56,191 bases of DNA from JAXGPL01 sp040766985 (GCA_040766985.1 JAXGPL010000017.1:1-56191), one strand, 5' to 3'. Numbered from the stretch's first letter, positions 7,128 through 16,525 are shown. Translations and numbers: made by a program. The notes: a model not told the origin generated them from the sequence alone.

Positions 7128-8207
7128 CTAGACATATGTGCGCGCGGATTTGGCCGGCCTCGAATCAAAGCCTCCCGGCAGTCGTCCCCGCCATAGCCGG
7201 CGCGGCAACCCGACGGCGACGGTGCAGCCAAACACCCTGCGCGCGCCCAACGACTTGAGCACAGAGGCGCACGCATCGAGCGTAGCACCCGTGGTTAGCA
7301 CGTCATCGACCAAGAGCACGTCACTGCCGGCAAGGCGCGGCCGCGCGCTCGCGCCGCTGCGGTATCGCCGGGCAGGGGCAAAGGCGCCCTCAAGAGCGTT
7401 CAACCGAGCCAGGCGGTCGAGGTTGGCCTGGGGCATACCGCCCTTGATCCGCGTGAGGATGTTTGAGTGTACCCGCAGGCCCAGTCCTGCGGCAAGCCCC
7501 GCAGCGACCAACGCCGCCTGGTTGTAGCCGCGCTCGCGCCGTCGATCGGGATGCAGCGGCACGGGCACGACTGCAGGCCGCCATGGCCCCCTGTCCTCCG
7601 CAGCGGGTCCGAGCCGGGCTTGCACGGGCCAGGCGAGGAGGTTTCCAAGAGGCCACCCCAGGTCGGAGCGGCCGTCGAACTTGAGCTGGCGGATCAAATG
7701 CGCGAGCTGTCCCTGGTATACCCCAAGCGATACTGCACGGTCGTACCCACGGTACGTCCCCTCGCCGGCCGGGCCGTCAATCCCGCGCCGCAGGCCCGTC
7801 TGGCCGCCCAAGGCCCGGCACTCGTCGCATCTGCCGCCGGGGGGCGGTGATGGGAGGGGACGGTTACAGCGCGTACACGCAAACCCGGGTCGCCAGGCCA
7901 GGCCTGCGAGGCACCCTGTACAGACGGATGCCTCGCCCAGCAGCCACAGCGGGGCTTGGGCCCCGCAGATTGAGCAGTTGGCGTCAAGGGGCCAGATCGC
8001 CTCGCAAAGCGCGGCCCAATAGCGCTCGAGGCCGGAGAGGATTCGCGAACCGCCGAGACCCCTCAGCGGCGGGCGGCGCAGACGGGCGATCAGGTGTTGC
8101 GGGATGCCGCAGCTTGGAGTCTGCGGACGAGGCCGGTGTGCCGGGCCTGCACCTGGTTGTTGCGGACGGCGATCGCGAGGGCCTTCTTGGAGCCGACCAG
8201 GACGCAC
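7128..8207 (-). CDS. comFC: ComF family phosphoribosyltransferase-like protein (ComFC)
   Basis: The N-terminal zinc-binding part has four CxxC pairs in the order CSIC, CTGC, CTRC and CDEC. The C-terminal PRTase-like domain holds VVPVPLHPDRRRERGYNQA and the PRPP-binding loop DVLLVDDVLTTGATLDAC. Homologues take part in DNA uptake and transformation. The listed start is the first GTG of the frame (8205-8207), which lies inside recD2. The true start is probably nearer 8090, since the family begins shortly before the first CxxC, but no ATG, GTG or TTG occurs in frame between 8204 and that cysteine. A CTG at 8091-8093 or a sequence error are the alternatives. Confidence 0.85.
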   Translation of the reverse strand: MRPGRLQEGPRDRRPQQPGAGPAHRPRPQTPSCGIPQHLIARLRRPPLRGLGGSRILSGLERYWAALCEAIWPLDANCSICGAQAPLWLLGEASVCTGCLAGLAWRPGFACTRCNRPLPSPPPGGRCDECRALGGQTGLRRGIDGPAGEGTYRGYDRAVSLGVYQGQLAHLIRQLKFDGRSDLGWPLGNLLAWPVQARLGPAAEDRGPWRPAVVPVPLHPDRRRERGYNQAALVAAGLAAGLGLRVHSNILTRIKGGMPQANLDRLARLNALEGAFAPARRYRSGASARPRLAGSDVLLVDDVLTTGATLDACASVLKSLGARRVFGCTVAVGLPRRLWRGRLPGGFDSRPAKSARTYV

Positions 8208-10271
8208 AGCCGGCGTGCGCGCGTCAGGGCGGTGTAGAGGAGGTTTCTCTGCAGCATCACGTAGTGCGCGGTCACGACGGGCACGACCACGACCGGGTAT
8301 TCGCTGCCCTGGCTCTTGTGGACCGAGACGCCGTAAGCCAGGACAAGCTCGTCGAGATCGGCGCGGTCGTAAGTGACCTCGCGGTCCACCGGCTGGTCGG
8401 GAAAGTCACCGTCAGCTCGCCTTCCTCGGAGTCGACGGCGGTTACAAGGCCGATATCGCCGTTGAAGACCTCGCGGTCGTAGTTGTTGCGGATCTGCATC
8501 ACTTTGTCGTGGAGCCGGTAGGTCGTGCCCACGGCTTCGATCTCGGGGAGTCCCTTCCGGCAGGATTGAGGGCGGCCTGCAGGGCCTGGTTGAGGTTGTC
8601 GACGCCGACCACGGTGCGGCGCATCGGGCTTAGCACCTGGATGTCCTGGACCGGGTGATAGGGACCGTACGGCGGCAGCCGCTCGGCGCACAACTCGATG
8701 ATCGCCTTGAGCGCATCCTCCGGGTCGTCCTTGGCGATGAAGTAGAAGTCGCCGCCCTCCCCGCGAAGCTTTGGGAATTCGCCCTGGTTGACCCGGTGGG
8801 CGTTAAGCACGATTGCGCTCTCCTGCGCCTGGCGGAAGATCTCGCGCAACGTGGCCACCTCGACGGCTCCGGACGCGATAACGTCCTTTAGCACTGACCC
8901 GGCGCCCACCGACGGCAGTTGGTCTGCATCGCCCACCAGGACCAGCTTGGTCCCCAGTTTGACGGCGCGAAGGAGCCGCTGGGTAAGTGCGAGGTCCAGC
9001 ATCGAGGCCTCGTCGACGATGACGACGTCAGCCTCGATCGGGTTGCGTTCGTGGCGGCCGAAATCCAGCACGCCGTCCGCATAGCCGTATTCCAGCAGCC
9101 TGTGGACCGTCTTGGCCGGGCGACCGGTCGCTTCCGCCATGCGCTTGGCGGCCCTGCCCGTCGGCGAACACAGGGCGACTCGCCGCCGCCGGGCTTCGAA
9201 GAGGCGGATCATCCGGTTGAGGGTGGTCGTCTTGCCGGTGCCGGGGCCGCCTGTGAGCACGAAGACCCCTGCCTCAAGGGCCCGCAACACAGCCGCCCGC
9301 TGGCCGTCGGAGAGCCCTTCGAGCAGCGGGGCGTCGTCCAGGCCGACGACGGTCTGGTCGCCGCGCGACGCCTGGGCGAGGGCGGCGAGGCGGGAGGCGA
9401 CGTATTCCTCCGCGGCGAGCGTGCTTTGCAGGTAGACCGGCCGCTCCTCGGGTAGGGCTTCCTCGACCAGGGTCCCCTGCACCAGCAGTTCGTCGAGGGC
9501 GGCATTGATCTGGTCGGGCCCCGCGCCAAGGATATCGCAGGCCTGCGTAATCAACGAGGCGCGCGGCAGGTAGACGTGGCCCTCACCGGAAGCCTGGTCC
9601 AGCGTATAGCGCAGGCCGGCCTGAAGGCGGTACGCCGAGTCGGGGGCAATGCCCAACTCCCTCGCGATCGCGTCGGCGGTCTTGAAGCCGACACCGAATA
9701 CCTCGTCCGCCAGCCGGTAGGGATTGTCCCGGATGACCTCGACGGTCCGCGGCCCGTACCGGCGGAAGATGCGCATCGCGTATGCGGGGCTGGCGCCGTG
9801 GCTTTGGAGGAACAGCATGACGTCGCGAACGCCCTGCTGCCGGCGCCATCCTTCGACGATGCGCGTGGCCTTGACGGGACCGATGCCTTCAACCGTCGTC
9901 AGCCGCTCCGGCTGGCGGTCGATGATCGTGGTGGCTTCAAGCCCGAAGCTATCCACGAGTTTTTGGGCAGTAACCGGCCCGATGCCCGGGATCAACCCGG
10001 ACCCGAGATAGCGGACGAGTCCCTTCTCTGTGGCGGGCAGGAGCATCTCGGCAACCGCCACCTTGAACTGCTCGCCGTACTCCGGATGGGTCGTCCACTC
10101 GCCGCTCAGGCGAAACCGCTCCCCCGCGGAGATCGAACTGAACGGCCCGACGGCGGTGAAGGTCGCGCCGCGGCGCGGGATCACACGGTCGGACCTGAAC
10201 CGAGCCACTGTGTAGAGGCTCTCGGGGTTGCGGAAGGTAATGCGTTCAACGACGCCTTCGACGGTATCCAC
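8090..10271 (-). CDS. recD2: RecD2-type ATP-dependent DNA helicase, interrupted by two frameshifts
   Basis: Superfamily 1B 5'-3' helicase of about 726 residues. The N-terminal helix-hairpin-helix region (GLIPGIGPVTAQKLVDSFG) precedes Walker A GGPGTGKTTTLNR, Walker B VVIVDEASMLD and GDADQLPSVGAGSVL. The frame then breaks near 8555: the coding text continues in another frame as GTTYRLHDKVMQIRNNYDRE, and breaks again near 8397 into a third frame that carries AYGVSVHKSQGSEYP and LLYTALTRARRLCVLVGSK. All domains are present in order, so this looks like a complete gene with two small indels, either sequence errors or recent inactivation. GTG start at 10269-10271. Confidence 0.85.
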
Positions 10272-10278
10272 GCCGGGG

Positions 10279-10845
10279 CTAGTTCGATGAACGTCCGGCT
10301 CGTTCCTTTCTCTGGAAGGAGGTGGGACCGCGAAGCCGGCGGACGGCGTGGCCCGTTTCGTTGCCGGCGTCCTCGGCCGTCGGATGCGTCAGGAGGTAGG
10401 CTGCAGCCTGCAGAAGCATGCGGGGGTGGACCTGGGTTTCGAGGTTCAAGAACACGACGATCGGGCTCGAGCACATGAACAGGCCGACTTCGAACGCGGA
10501 CCCGCCTCTGGCCCCCAGGTCGGCCATGTGGACCGCCCTGACGTTGCCGTAAAAGCGCACGAGCCGGTCGATGATCATCGGGGTCTGGTCTTCGGAGTGG
10601 TTGTCCACGACGACGACCTCGTGGCCGGGATGGCCGGGGCCGTCGCCCAGCGTAGCCAGCCCGCGCAGGAGCCCTTCGATGACCCGCTCCTTGTTGCGCG
10701 CGACAACCAGAATGCTTACAAACGACCGGCCGGTGCCGCGCACCAGGTATCGTTTGAGGAACCTACACACCAGGCCCAGGAGCGTGACGGTGCCGAGCGC
10801 CGCCAAGAGGTAGACGATCCACGTGGGGTCCACGGCAAGAGGCAC
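10279..10845 (-). CDS. Small membrane-anchored family 2 glycosyltransferase-like protein
   Basis: 188 residues. One N-terminal membrane segment (WIVYLLAALGTVTLLGLVC) is followed by a short GT-A-like domain: SILVVARNKERVIEGLLRGL, EVVVVDNHSEDQTPMII (GT2-like VVDN/SxD), and PIVVFLNLETQVHPRMLL in place of the usual DxD strand. At about 130 residues the catalytic domain is shorter than a full GT2 enzyme and DxD is not evident (NLET), so activity is doubtful. GTG start at 10843-10845 with GAGGAGG upstream. It ends 7 bases before recD2. Confidence 0.7.
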   Translation of the reverse strand: MPLAVDPTWIVYLLAALGTVTLLGLVCRFLKRYLVRGTGRSFVSILVVARNKERVIEGLLRGLATLGDGPGHPGHEVVVVDNHSEDQTPMIIDRLVRFYGNVRAVHMADLGARGGSAFEVGLFMCSSPIVVFLNLETQVHPRMLLQAAAYLLTHPTAEDAGNETGHAVRRLRGPTSFQRKERAGRSSN

Positions 10846-10947
10846 GGTCGCCCCTCCTCGCCGCGAGGAGCGAGAACTTCGCCCTCGGAGTTACCCCATC
10901 CTATTGGCGAAGTTCCGCGCGGGTGCAGTGGCCCCGGCCGCGGGCAA

Positions 10948-12150
10948 CTAGCCGAGGCCGGCTTCCTCGCGCAGGGCCTGCGTCATGTCCGTTTGCTCCC
11001 ACGGCAGGTCGAGGTCGGGCCGGCCGAAGTGCCCGAAGGCCGCTGTCTGGCGGTAGATAGGCCGTCGCAAATCGAACCGCTTGATGATGGCGCCGGGCCG
11101 GAGATCGAAAAGCCGCCACACCAGCTCCGACAGGGTTTCGTCGTCGAGCCGCCCCGTGCCGAACGTGTTCGCGGTCAGGGAAACCGGCCTGGCGACGCCG
11201 ATCGCGTACGAAACCTGAACCTCGCACCGGGCCGCGAGCCCGGCGGCGACGATGTTCTTGGCGACATGCCGCATGGCATATGCCGCGCTACGGTCGACTT
11301 TGGTCGGGTCTTTGCCCGAGAATGACCCGCCCCCGTGGCGCGCCATGCCACCGTAGGTGTCGACCTCGATCTTGCGCCCGGTCAGGCCCGTGTCGGCCAT
11401 CGGCCCGCCGATGGTGAAGCGCCCGGTGGGGTTGATGTAGAGCCTGGTCGCGCCGTCGAGCATATCGGGCGGGACTGCCACGCGAATGACGTTGTCAAGG
11501 ACCTGTTGGCGCAGTATAGGCAGCTCGACGTCAGGACGATGCTGGCAGGAGACGACAACGGCGTCCACCCGCACCGGCCTGCCGGCCCGGTATTCGACCG
11601 TGACCTGGCTCTTGCCGTCGGGGCGCAGCCACGGCAGGATTCTGCTCCTGCGTGCCTGGTTGAGCCGTCTCGTGATGCGGTGGGCAAGGGTGATGGGCAT
11701 GGGCATCAACTCGGGGGTTTCGTCGCATGCAAAACCAAACATCATCCCCTGATCGCCCGCCCCGACCAGCGCGCCTGCATCGCCGTCCACCAGCCCGCCG
11801 CCCTCGCGCCTCTCGTAGGGATCGTCGATCCCCCTGGCGATGTCCGGCGACTGCTCATCGATGCTGGTCAACACAGCACAGGTTTCCCCGTCGAAACCGA
11901 ACTTGGCCCTCGTGTATCCGATTTCGAGCACGGTGCGCCGGACGACCGCGCGCACGTCGACGTAGCAGTTGGTCGTGACCTCGCCGGCGACCATGACCAG
12001 GCCTTTGGTCACGAAGGTCTCGAGGGCGACCCGTGATTCGGGGTCGCCGCGCAGCATCTCGTCGAGGACCGCATCGGAAATCTGGTCGGCGACCTTGTCC
12101 GGGTGCCCGTCGGTAACGGATTCGCTGGTGAACAGGACTCTATCGGCCAT
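10948..12150 (-). CDS. metK: S-adenosylmethionine synthetase
   Basis: Makes SAM from methionine and ATP. It has 400 residues, the usual length. Signature hexapeptide-like text GAGDQGMMFGFA and the glycine-rich GGGSFSGKDPTKVDRSAAY are intact, as is the N-terminal FTSESVTDGHPDKVADQISDA. The ATG at 12148-12150 has GGAGG 8 bases upstream; the longer frame to 12198 would overlap the leader terminator and is rejected. Expression is controlled by the SAM-I riboswitch and terminator directly upstream. Confidence 0.97.
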   Translation of the reverse strand: MADRVLFTSESVTDGHPDKVADQISDAVLDEMLRGDPESRVALETFVTKGLVMVAGEVTTNCYVDVRAVVRRTVLEIGYTRAKFGFDGETCAVLTSIDEQSPDIARGIDDPYERREGGGLVDGDAGALVGAGDQGMMFGFACDETPELMPMPITLAHRITRRLNQARRSRILPWLRPDGKSQVTVEYRAGRPVRVDAVVVSCQHRPDVELPILRQQVLDNVIRVAVPPDMLDGATRLYINPTGRFTIGGPMADTGLTGRKIEVDTYGGMARHGGGSFSGKDPTKVDRSAAYAMRHVAKNIVAAGLAARCEVQVSYAIGVARPVSLTANTFGTGRLDDETLSELVWRLFDLRPGAIIKRFDLRRPIYRQTAAFGHFGRPDLDLPWEQTDMTQALREEAGLG

Positions 12151-12196
12151 ACTCTCACCTCCACTAACATGCCCGCTCACACGCGGCGGGCCAAGC

Positions 12197-12224
12197 AAAA
12201 AACCCTCCCAATCACGGAAGGGGC
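12197..12224 (-). terminator. Riboswitch expression-platform terminator for metK
   Basis: Minus-strand stem CCCTTCC/GGGAGGG with loop GTGATT, directly followed by TTTTTT. It lies between the SAM aptamer and the metK start, as expected for transcription attenuation. Confidence 0.88.
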
Positions 12225-12236
12225 GAGTGGCGATAT

Positions 12237-12339
12237 GCTCTCATCTTCCAGATTGGCTCTGTCGGCAGTTGGCACCGTGCCCGTCGGGCTGGTTGCCGGG
12301 TGTCATTGGGGCCGTCCCTCAACCGCTCTTGATAAGAGG
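12237..12339 (-). ncRNA. SAM-I (S-box) riboswitch
   Basis: Minus-strand aptamer: CTCTTATCAAGAGCGG (P1 5' strand and K-turn side), GAGGGACGGCCC, ATGACACCCGGCAACC, CGGTGCCAAC and GGAAGATGAGAG closing P1. All the invariant S-box blocks occur in order over about 103 bases. The aptamer senses SAM and, when bound, should favour the terminator at 12197-12224, switching metK off. Confidence 0.93.
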
Positions 12340-12348
12340 TGCTTGTAT

Positions 12349-12852
12349 TCAGTTATCTCGCCGGGCCAGCACGAACATCAACTGCGCTTCCGCGGCGACA
12401 CGCCCATCCGCAAGAAACGCCTTACCCTGCCCCTTACCGACCGGGCCGCGCCGGGCAGTCAGTTGCACCTCCAGGCGCAACAGCTCGCCCGGGACCACCT
12501 GCTGCCGGAACCGGGCCTGCTCGATGCCACCGAACAGGACAAGCCTGCCGCTGCCCTCGGGCGTGCTGAGAATGCACACCGCCCCTAGCTGGGCCAGGGC
12601 CTCGATGATCAGCACGCCGGGCATCACCGGATGGCCCGGAAAATGCCCGGCGAAATGGGCCTCGCCCCCGGCCACGGCCTTCTGCGCAACGGCGTGCCTG
12701 CCAGGGTCAAGCTCAAGGATCCGGTCCAGGAACAGAAACGGCCGGCGGTGCGGCAGGACGGACTCGATCTCCGGCAGCCCCCACGGCAGCGGCGGCAACA
12801 CAGGCCCACCGCCCGCTTCGACTCCCGACCGGCCTTCGGCGTCTGCGCCCAT
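12349..12852 (-). CDS. fabZ: (3R)-hydroxyacyl-ACP dehydratase FabZ
   Basis: Dehydration step of type II fatty acid elongation, cytoplasmic hot-dog fold. 167 residues with LPHRRPFLFLDRI and the catalytic helix GHFPGHPVMPGVLIIEALAQ, including the active His and Glu. The first 25 or so residues form a Gly/Pro-rich extension not typical of FabZ. The ATG at 12850-12852 directly abuts the mbl stop codon, so it is probably translated from the mbl transcript. The 3' end is only 10 bases from the S-box leader. Confidence 0.93.
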   Translation of the reverse strand: MGADAEGRSGVEAGGGPVLPPLPWGLPEIESVLPHRRPFLFLDRILELDPGRHAVAQKAVAGGEAHFAGHFPGHPVMPGVLIIEALAQLGAVCILSTPEGSGRLVLFGGIEQARFRQQVVPGELLRLEVQLTARRGPVGKGQGKAFLADGRVAAEAQLMFVLARRDN

Positions 12853-13893
12853 CTACCGGCTCGCCGCCCCGTCGCCCGTTGCCTTCTGCATCGGGTGGAT
12901 GTGGTCCGTGAACACCTGGAAATGCTCCAGCGCCTTGCCCGCGCCGAGTGCCACGCAGGAGACCGGGTCATCGACGCGGTGAACGGGCACGCCGGTTTCG
13001 TCGCGGATCAACTGGTCGAGGCTGTCGAGCAACGAACCGCCGCCGGTCAGAACCAGCCCCTTGTCCATGATGTCCGCGGCAAGCTCGGGCGGGGTCCGTT
13101 CGAGCACGGAGTGAATAGCGTCCAGCATCTGCGTGAGCGGCTCCTTGAAGGCCTTGAGGCAGTCCTTGCTGCTCACTGAAACCGTCTTGGGAAGGCCCGT
13201 GATCAGGTCGCGGCCGCGGATGTCCATCGCCGCGTCCCGGCCCTCGGGATGAGCGGTGCCGACCTGGATCTTGAGGTCCTCGGCTGTGCGTTCGCCGATT
13301 GCCAGGTCAAACTCACGCTTCACGTACCGGATCAGGGCGTCGTCAAACTTGTCGCCCGCGACGCGCAGGGACTGGCTGACGACGACGCCACCCAGCGAGA
13401 TGACCGCGATGTCGGTGGTACCGCCGCCGATGTCGACGACCATGTTGCCGCTCGGCTGGGTGATGTCAAGGCCTGCGCCGATGGCTCCGGCGAGAGGCTG
13501 CTCGATCGGGAAGACCTTGCCGGCCCCCGCCCGTGTCGCGGCGTCAAGGACGGCGCGGCGCTCCACTCCGGTGATCTCGGGGGGGATGCAGATGATCACG
13601 CGCGGCCGGAAGAACATCCGCCGCCCGCACGCCCGCGAAATGAAGTAACGCAGCATCGTCTCGGTGACGTCGAAATCGGCGATGACCCCCTCGCGCAGGG
13701 GCCTCACAGCCACGATGTTGCCCGGAGTGCGGCCGACCATCCGGCGCGCCTCCTCACCGATCGCCAGGACCTTGCCGGTGTCCCTGTCGATGGCAACAAC
13801 CGACGGCTCCCGCAAAACGATGCCCTTGCCCCGGACAAACACCAAGACCGTAGCGGTGCCGAGGTCAACCCCGAGGTCAGTACCCAAGAACAC
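12853..13893 (-). CDS. mbl: MreB-like rod-shape actin (Mbl)
   Basis: Bacterial actin that guides lateral wall synthesis. 346 residues, with the phosphate-1 loop GVDLGTATVLV, the phosphate-2 loop VVDIGGGTTDIAVISLGG and the adenosine motif GLVLTGGGSLLDSLD. The spoIIID-mbl order is that of Bacillus, which is why I call Mbl rather than MreB. GTG start at 13891-13893 preceded by GGGGG. It is followed without a gap by fabZ. Confidence 0.92.
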   Translation of the reverse strand: MFLGTDLGVDLGTATVLVFVRGKGIVLREPSVVAIDRDTGKVLAIGEEARRMVGRTPGNIVAVRPLREGVIADFDVTETMLRYFISRACGRRMFFRPRVIICIPPEITGVERRAVLDAATRAGAGKVFPIEQPLAGAIGAGLDITQPSGNMVVDIGGGTTDIAVISLGGVVVSQSLRVAGDKFDDALIRYVKREFDLAIGERTAEDLKIQVGTAHPEGRDAAMDIRGRDLITGLPKTVSVSSKDCLKAFKEPLTQMLDAIHSVLERTPPELAADIMDKGLVLTGGGSLLDSLDQLIRDETGVPVHRVDDPVSCVALGAGKALEHFQVFTDHIHPMQKATGDGAASR

Positions 13894-13920
13894 TTGAATT
13901 CCCCCTAAAAAAGGACGCGA

Positions 13921-13955
13921 AAAAGCGAAAGCCTTAGTGCCCTAAGACTTTCGCT
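13921..13955 (-). terminator. Terminator of spoIIID
   Basis: Long stem GCGAAAGTCTTAG / CTAAGGCTTTCGC (one G-T wobble-type mismatch region) followed on the minus strand by TTTTTCGCG. It lies about 40 bases after the spoIIID stop and 30 bases before mbl, so mbl must have its own promoter or partial read-through. Confidence 0.85.
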
Positions 13956-13991
13956 GCTTTCTATTGGCTTCCTGTTTGCCCGGGGTTGAGC

Positions 13992-14243
13992 TTATCCCTG
14001 CCCGTGATATTTCCGCCGGGTGGCTTCTCCGCCCCGCAGATGACGTTCGGCCTTGTTGTGGCCGAGCACCTCCCTGACCTGCTGCGCCAAGACCGGGTTG
14101 ACTTGCGGCAGGCGTTCCGTCAGGTCTTTGTGGACTGTGCTCTTGCTGATGCCGAAGGCCTTCGCCGCATCCCGTACGGTGGCCTGATGCCCCAGAACAT
14201 ACTCGGCAACCTCCAGGACCCGGCGCCAGATGTGCTCCTTCAT
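13992..14243 (-). CDS. spoIIID: Stage III sporulation transcriptional regulator SpoIIID
   Basis: 83-residue DNA-binding protein active in the sporulation mother cell. The helix-turn-helix reads ATVRDAAKAFGISKSTVHKDL, and the basic C-terminal tail RHLRGGEATRRKYHG matches the family. ATG at 14241-14243. Its presence together with spoIIQ and spoIID indicates an endospore former. Its own expression would be expected from sigma-E, but I could not identify the boxes. Confidence 0.96.
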   Translation of the reverse strand: MKEHIWRRVLEVAEYVLGHQATVRDAAKAFGISKSTVHKDLTERLPQVNPVLAQQVREVLGHNKAERHLRGGEATRRKYHGQG

Positions 14244-14389
14244 CCTTCGGCCCCCCCGCGCACCGCGAAATCGCTACATTCATATGCCTGGGGAAGCCAA
14301 ACATGTCAGGCGCGCCGGGTAAGCGGCGGGGCAACGCAAAGCCGGACGGGGCGGCTGCGCGCACACCGTCCGGCGCTATGAGGACGTGT

Positions 14390-15262
14390 CTATTGCCAGT
14401 ACTGCTCAGGATCGACTGCCTCGCCTGCGTCCCAAAGCTCAAGGTGCAGGTGGGGGCCTGAAGCGGCCTCGGCGGTGGCCGAAACTCCGACCGAACCGAT
14501 TACAGCCCCCTGCTTGACCTGCTGGCCCACCTGGGCCGCGCAGGTTTTGAGGCTGCCGTAAACCGTTTCGACTCCGCCGCCGCTGTCGATAACGCAGTAG
14601 AGTCCGAGGTCAAAGCTGTCGTCAACTTCGGTCACGCTGCCGCCGAGGATCGCGCGGACGGTCGTCCCCTCCGCGGCCTGGATGTCGACCCCGTCATGGT
14701 AACGCCAGTCTGCCAGTGTCGTTGAATACTGCCAGCCAAAAGCCAGGATCGTGGGGCCCGTTACGGGCCTGACAATGGTGTGAAGATCCGGCTTTGGCGC
14801 CGCGGGAGGAGCAACCGGCTGGCTTGGCTCGGTGGGGGTGCTCGGCTCCGCTGGGGCGGTGGGCTCGCCGGCCCCCTCTCCCTGGCCCGGGCCGCCCGCG
14901 TCGCCGCTTCCGGACCCTGAGGGCTCAACCGGTTCGCCTTCCGGCGGTGTTGGCTCCGTGGTTGTGTCAGGCGGGGTAACAGGCGGCGCCTCGCCTTCAC
15001 CAAGGAACACAGCCCGGTAGCGTTCGACGGCCAGGCGAACGGCGCTGGACCGCCATGCGATTCCCACACCCGTTCCCAAGACGAGACAGAGCACGCAGAA
15101 AACCGCGAGCGCACGGTAGTACCGGGAGCCCCGTTCGAGGGTCAGGTCATGCCAAAAGTGTGACGCGGCCCGACCAAACCTCGCCGCCGTGCGCTCCAAC
15201 CACCGGCCGGTAACAAGGTAGAGTGGTTGATACTCCTTCTTGCGGTGCCTAGACTTTGGCAT
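14390..15262 (-). CDS. spoIIQ: SpoIIQ-like M23 peptidase, membrane anchored
   Basis: 290 residues: cytoplasmic basic N-terminus, one membrane helix (RALAVFCVLCLVLGTGVGIAW, about residues 50-72), a 90-residue Pro/Glu/Gly/Ser-rich linker, then an M23/LytM domain with WRYHDGVDIQA and GPHLHLELWD. Position next to spoIID and spoIIID supports SpoIIQ, the forespore partner of SpoIIIAH in the engulfment channel. Unlike B. subtilis SpoIIQ, the metal-binding HxxxD and HxH residues look complete, so an active endopeptidase is possible. ATG at 15260-15262 with GGAGGTG 8 bases upstream. Confidence 0.88.
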   Translation of the reverse strand: MPKSRHRKKEYQPLYLVTGRWLERTAARFGRAASHFWHDLTLERGSRYYRALAVFCVLCLVLGTGVGIAWRSSAVRLAVERYRAVFLGEGEAPPVTPPDTTTEPTPPEGEPVEPSGSGSGDAGGPGQGEGAGEPTAPAEPSTPTEPSQPVAPPAAPKPDLHTIVRPVTGPTILAFGWQYSTTLADWRYHDGVDIQAAEGTTVRAILGGSVTEVDDSFDLGLYCVIDSGGGVETVYGSLKTCAAQVGQQVKQGAVIGSVGVSATAEAASGPHLHLELWDAGEAVDPEQYWQ

Positions 15263-15385
15263 CGGGCACACACCTCCCGACTGCCTAGTCTCTCCAGCAT
15301 CCGGCAGGTCATACGTGGCGGACCGGCAAAGGTCGAGGACACATGCCCCGCTGCCACGCCCGCTCCGTGTCGTCCTCCCGCACCG

Positions 15386-16381
15386 CTAGTTCCCGAATAC
15401 CGGCCGGAGGGTCACGCCAGGCATGTAGTGGGAGATGATCTCGGCGTAGCGATAGCCTTCCTTGCCCATTCCGTCGGCCCCGTATTGGCACATCCCGACG
15501 CCGTGGCCATACCCCCGCGTGGCGAAGGTGACGCTCTTTGAGTTTTGGCTGACGGTGAACTGGGCCGACGGCAGACCAAGGGCAGTCCGCAACCGGACCC
15601 CGGTAGCGGTCATATCGCCGACCCTGACGGACGCCGCCCTGCCGCCGTCGGTCTGGGACAGCACCTGGATGAGATTGGTCTTGCCGGAAGATGCGGCAAC
15701 AGCCAGGGCGCCGGCTTGGTTGCCCAGCTTCTCTTCGAGTTGTGCCCAGGTGAAGGTCGTCTGCTGCGCGAGGCGTGGCGAATGCCCGTCCCACCGGCAT
15801 GTCACGGGCTGGAGGTACGGGACGTCGTATTGCCAGACGTTTCCCGACGCCTCGGTACGCCCGCCGCAGGTCGAATGGTACGCCGCCTGGATGGGATCCC
15901 CGTTGTACACAGCGATCAGGCCCGCCGTAGCTTTGACGGCCTCCTCGATCTTGCTCCAATAGGTGGGGTATTGCAGCACTCCCCACCTCGCCTTAAGGGA
16001 CGCCTCGTCGAGCCAGGCCTGGCCGCGGGCGGGGTCGTCGGAGATGTCGGCAGTCGAATGGTCGGGGTCGCCCTGGCCGCCGAAGGCGCGCATCCGTGTC
16101 ACGATATAGGTACGGGCCAGGATGGCCTGCGCCTTGAGCGCCTCGATGTGGAACGCCGCCGGCATTTCCGCCGCCACGACCCCTTTGACGTACTGCTCAA
16201 GCGGCAGCTTCTCGACCTGGCCGGTGGAAGTGCGGCGCAACTGCACGTAGGGGCCTCCCGAGGGGTCTTCGGTGGTCTTTGGCGCGGCATAAAAGCTGCA
16301 GCCGCGGACGATCAGCACGGGCATTACGACACAGGTGACGAACAGAAGCAAAATGATGTTGACAAGACGGGGGCGACGCAC
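15386..16381 (-). CDS. spoIID: Stage II sporulation protein D (peptidoglycan lytic transglycosylase)
   Basis: 331 residues. An N-terminal membrane anchor (IILLLFVTCVVMPVLIV) is followed by a SpoIID domain. The catalytic Glu lies in VVAAEMPA (residue 72); EALKAQAILARTYIVTRM, the zinc/cysteine-type segment AAYHSTCGGRTE and the C-terminal GYGHGVGMCQYGADGM are all conserved. It removes septal peptidoglycan during engulfment with SpoIIM and SpoIIP. GTG start at 16379-16381. Lies between murA and spoIIQ, as in Bacillus and Clostridia. Confidence 0.96.
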   Translation of the reverse strand: MRRPRLVNIILLLFVTCVVMPVLIVRGCSFYAAPKTTEDPSGGPYVQLRRTSTGQVEKLPLEQYVKGVVAAEMPAAFHIEALKAQAILARTYIVTRMRAFGGQGDPDHSTADISDDPARGQAWLDEASLKARWGVLQYPTYWSKIEEAVKATAGLIAVYNGDPIQAAYHSTCGGRTEASGNVWQYDVPYLQPVTCRWDGHSPRLAQQTTFTWAQLEEKLGNQAGALAVAASSGKTNLIQVLSQTDGGRAASVRVGDMTATGVRLRTALGLPSAQFTVSQNSKSVTFATRGYGHGVGMCQYGADGMGKEGYRYAEIISHYMPGVTLRPVFGN

Positions 16382-16414
16382 GCCGCGGCATCTCCTCTCG
16401 GGGCCGGCCAGGCC

Positions 16415-16497
16415 TGTACATGCCTATGCGTGCGGGTGGGGTGTACATGCCTGTGCCATCCGGTTGGGTAGTGACGCCTGTGCGTGCGGGTGTGGGG
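16415..16497. repeat. Three imperfect tandem repeats of about 27-29 bases
   Basis: Units begin at 16415 (TGTACATGCCTATGCGTGCG...), 16442 (TGTACATGCCTGTGCCATCC...) and 16469 (TAGTGACGCCTGTGCGTGCG...), each ending in a GGGTGGGG-like run. They fill most of the 144-base gap between murA and spoIID. Function unknown. Confidence 0.65.
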
Positions 16498-16525
16498 GGC
16501 CGTTTGCGATGCGGCCGGGGGCAGC

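Noticed and set aside
8090..10271. recD2 as programmed frameshifting
   Set aside because: Two separate shifts at non-slippery places, both in the same direction and without stimulatory structure, fit indel errors better.
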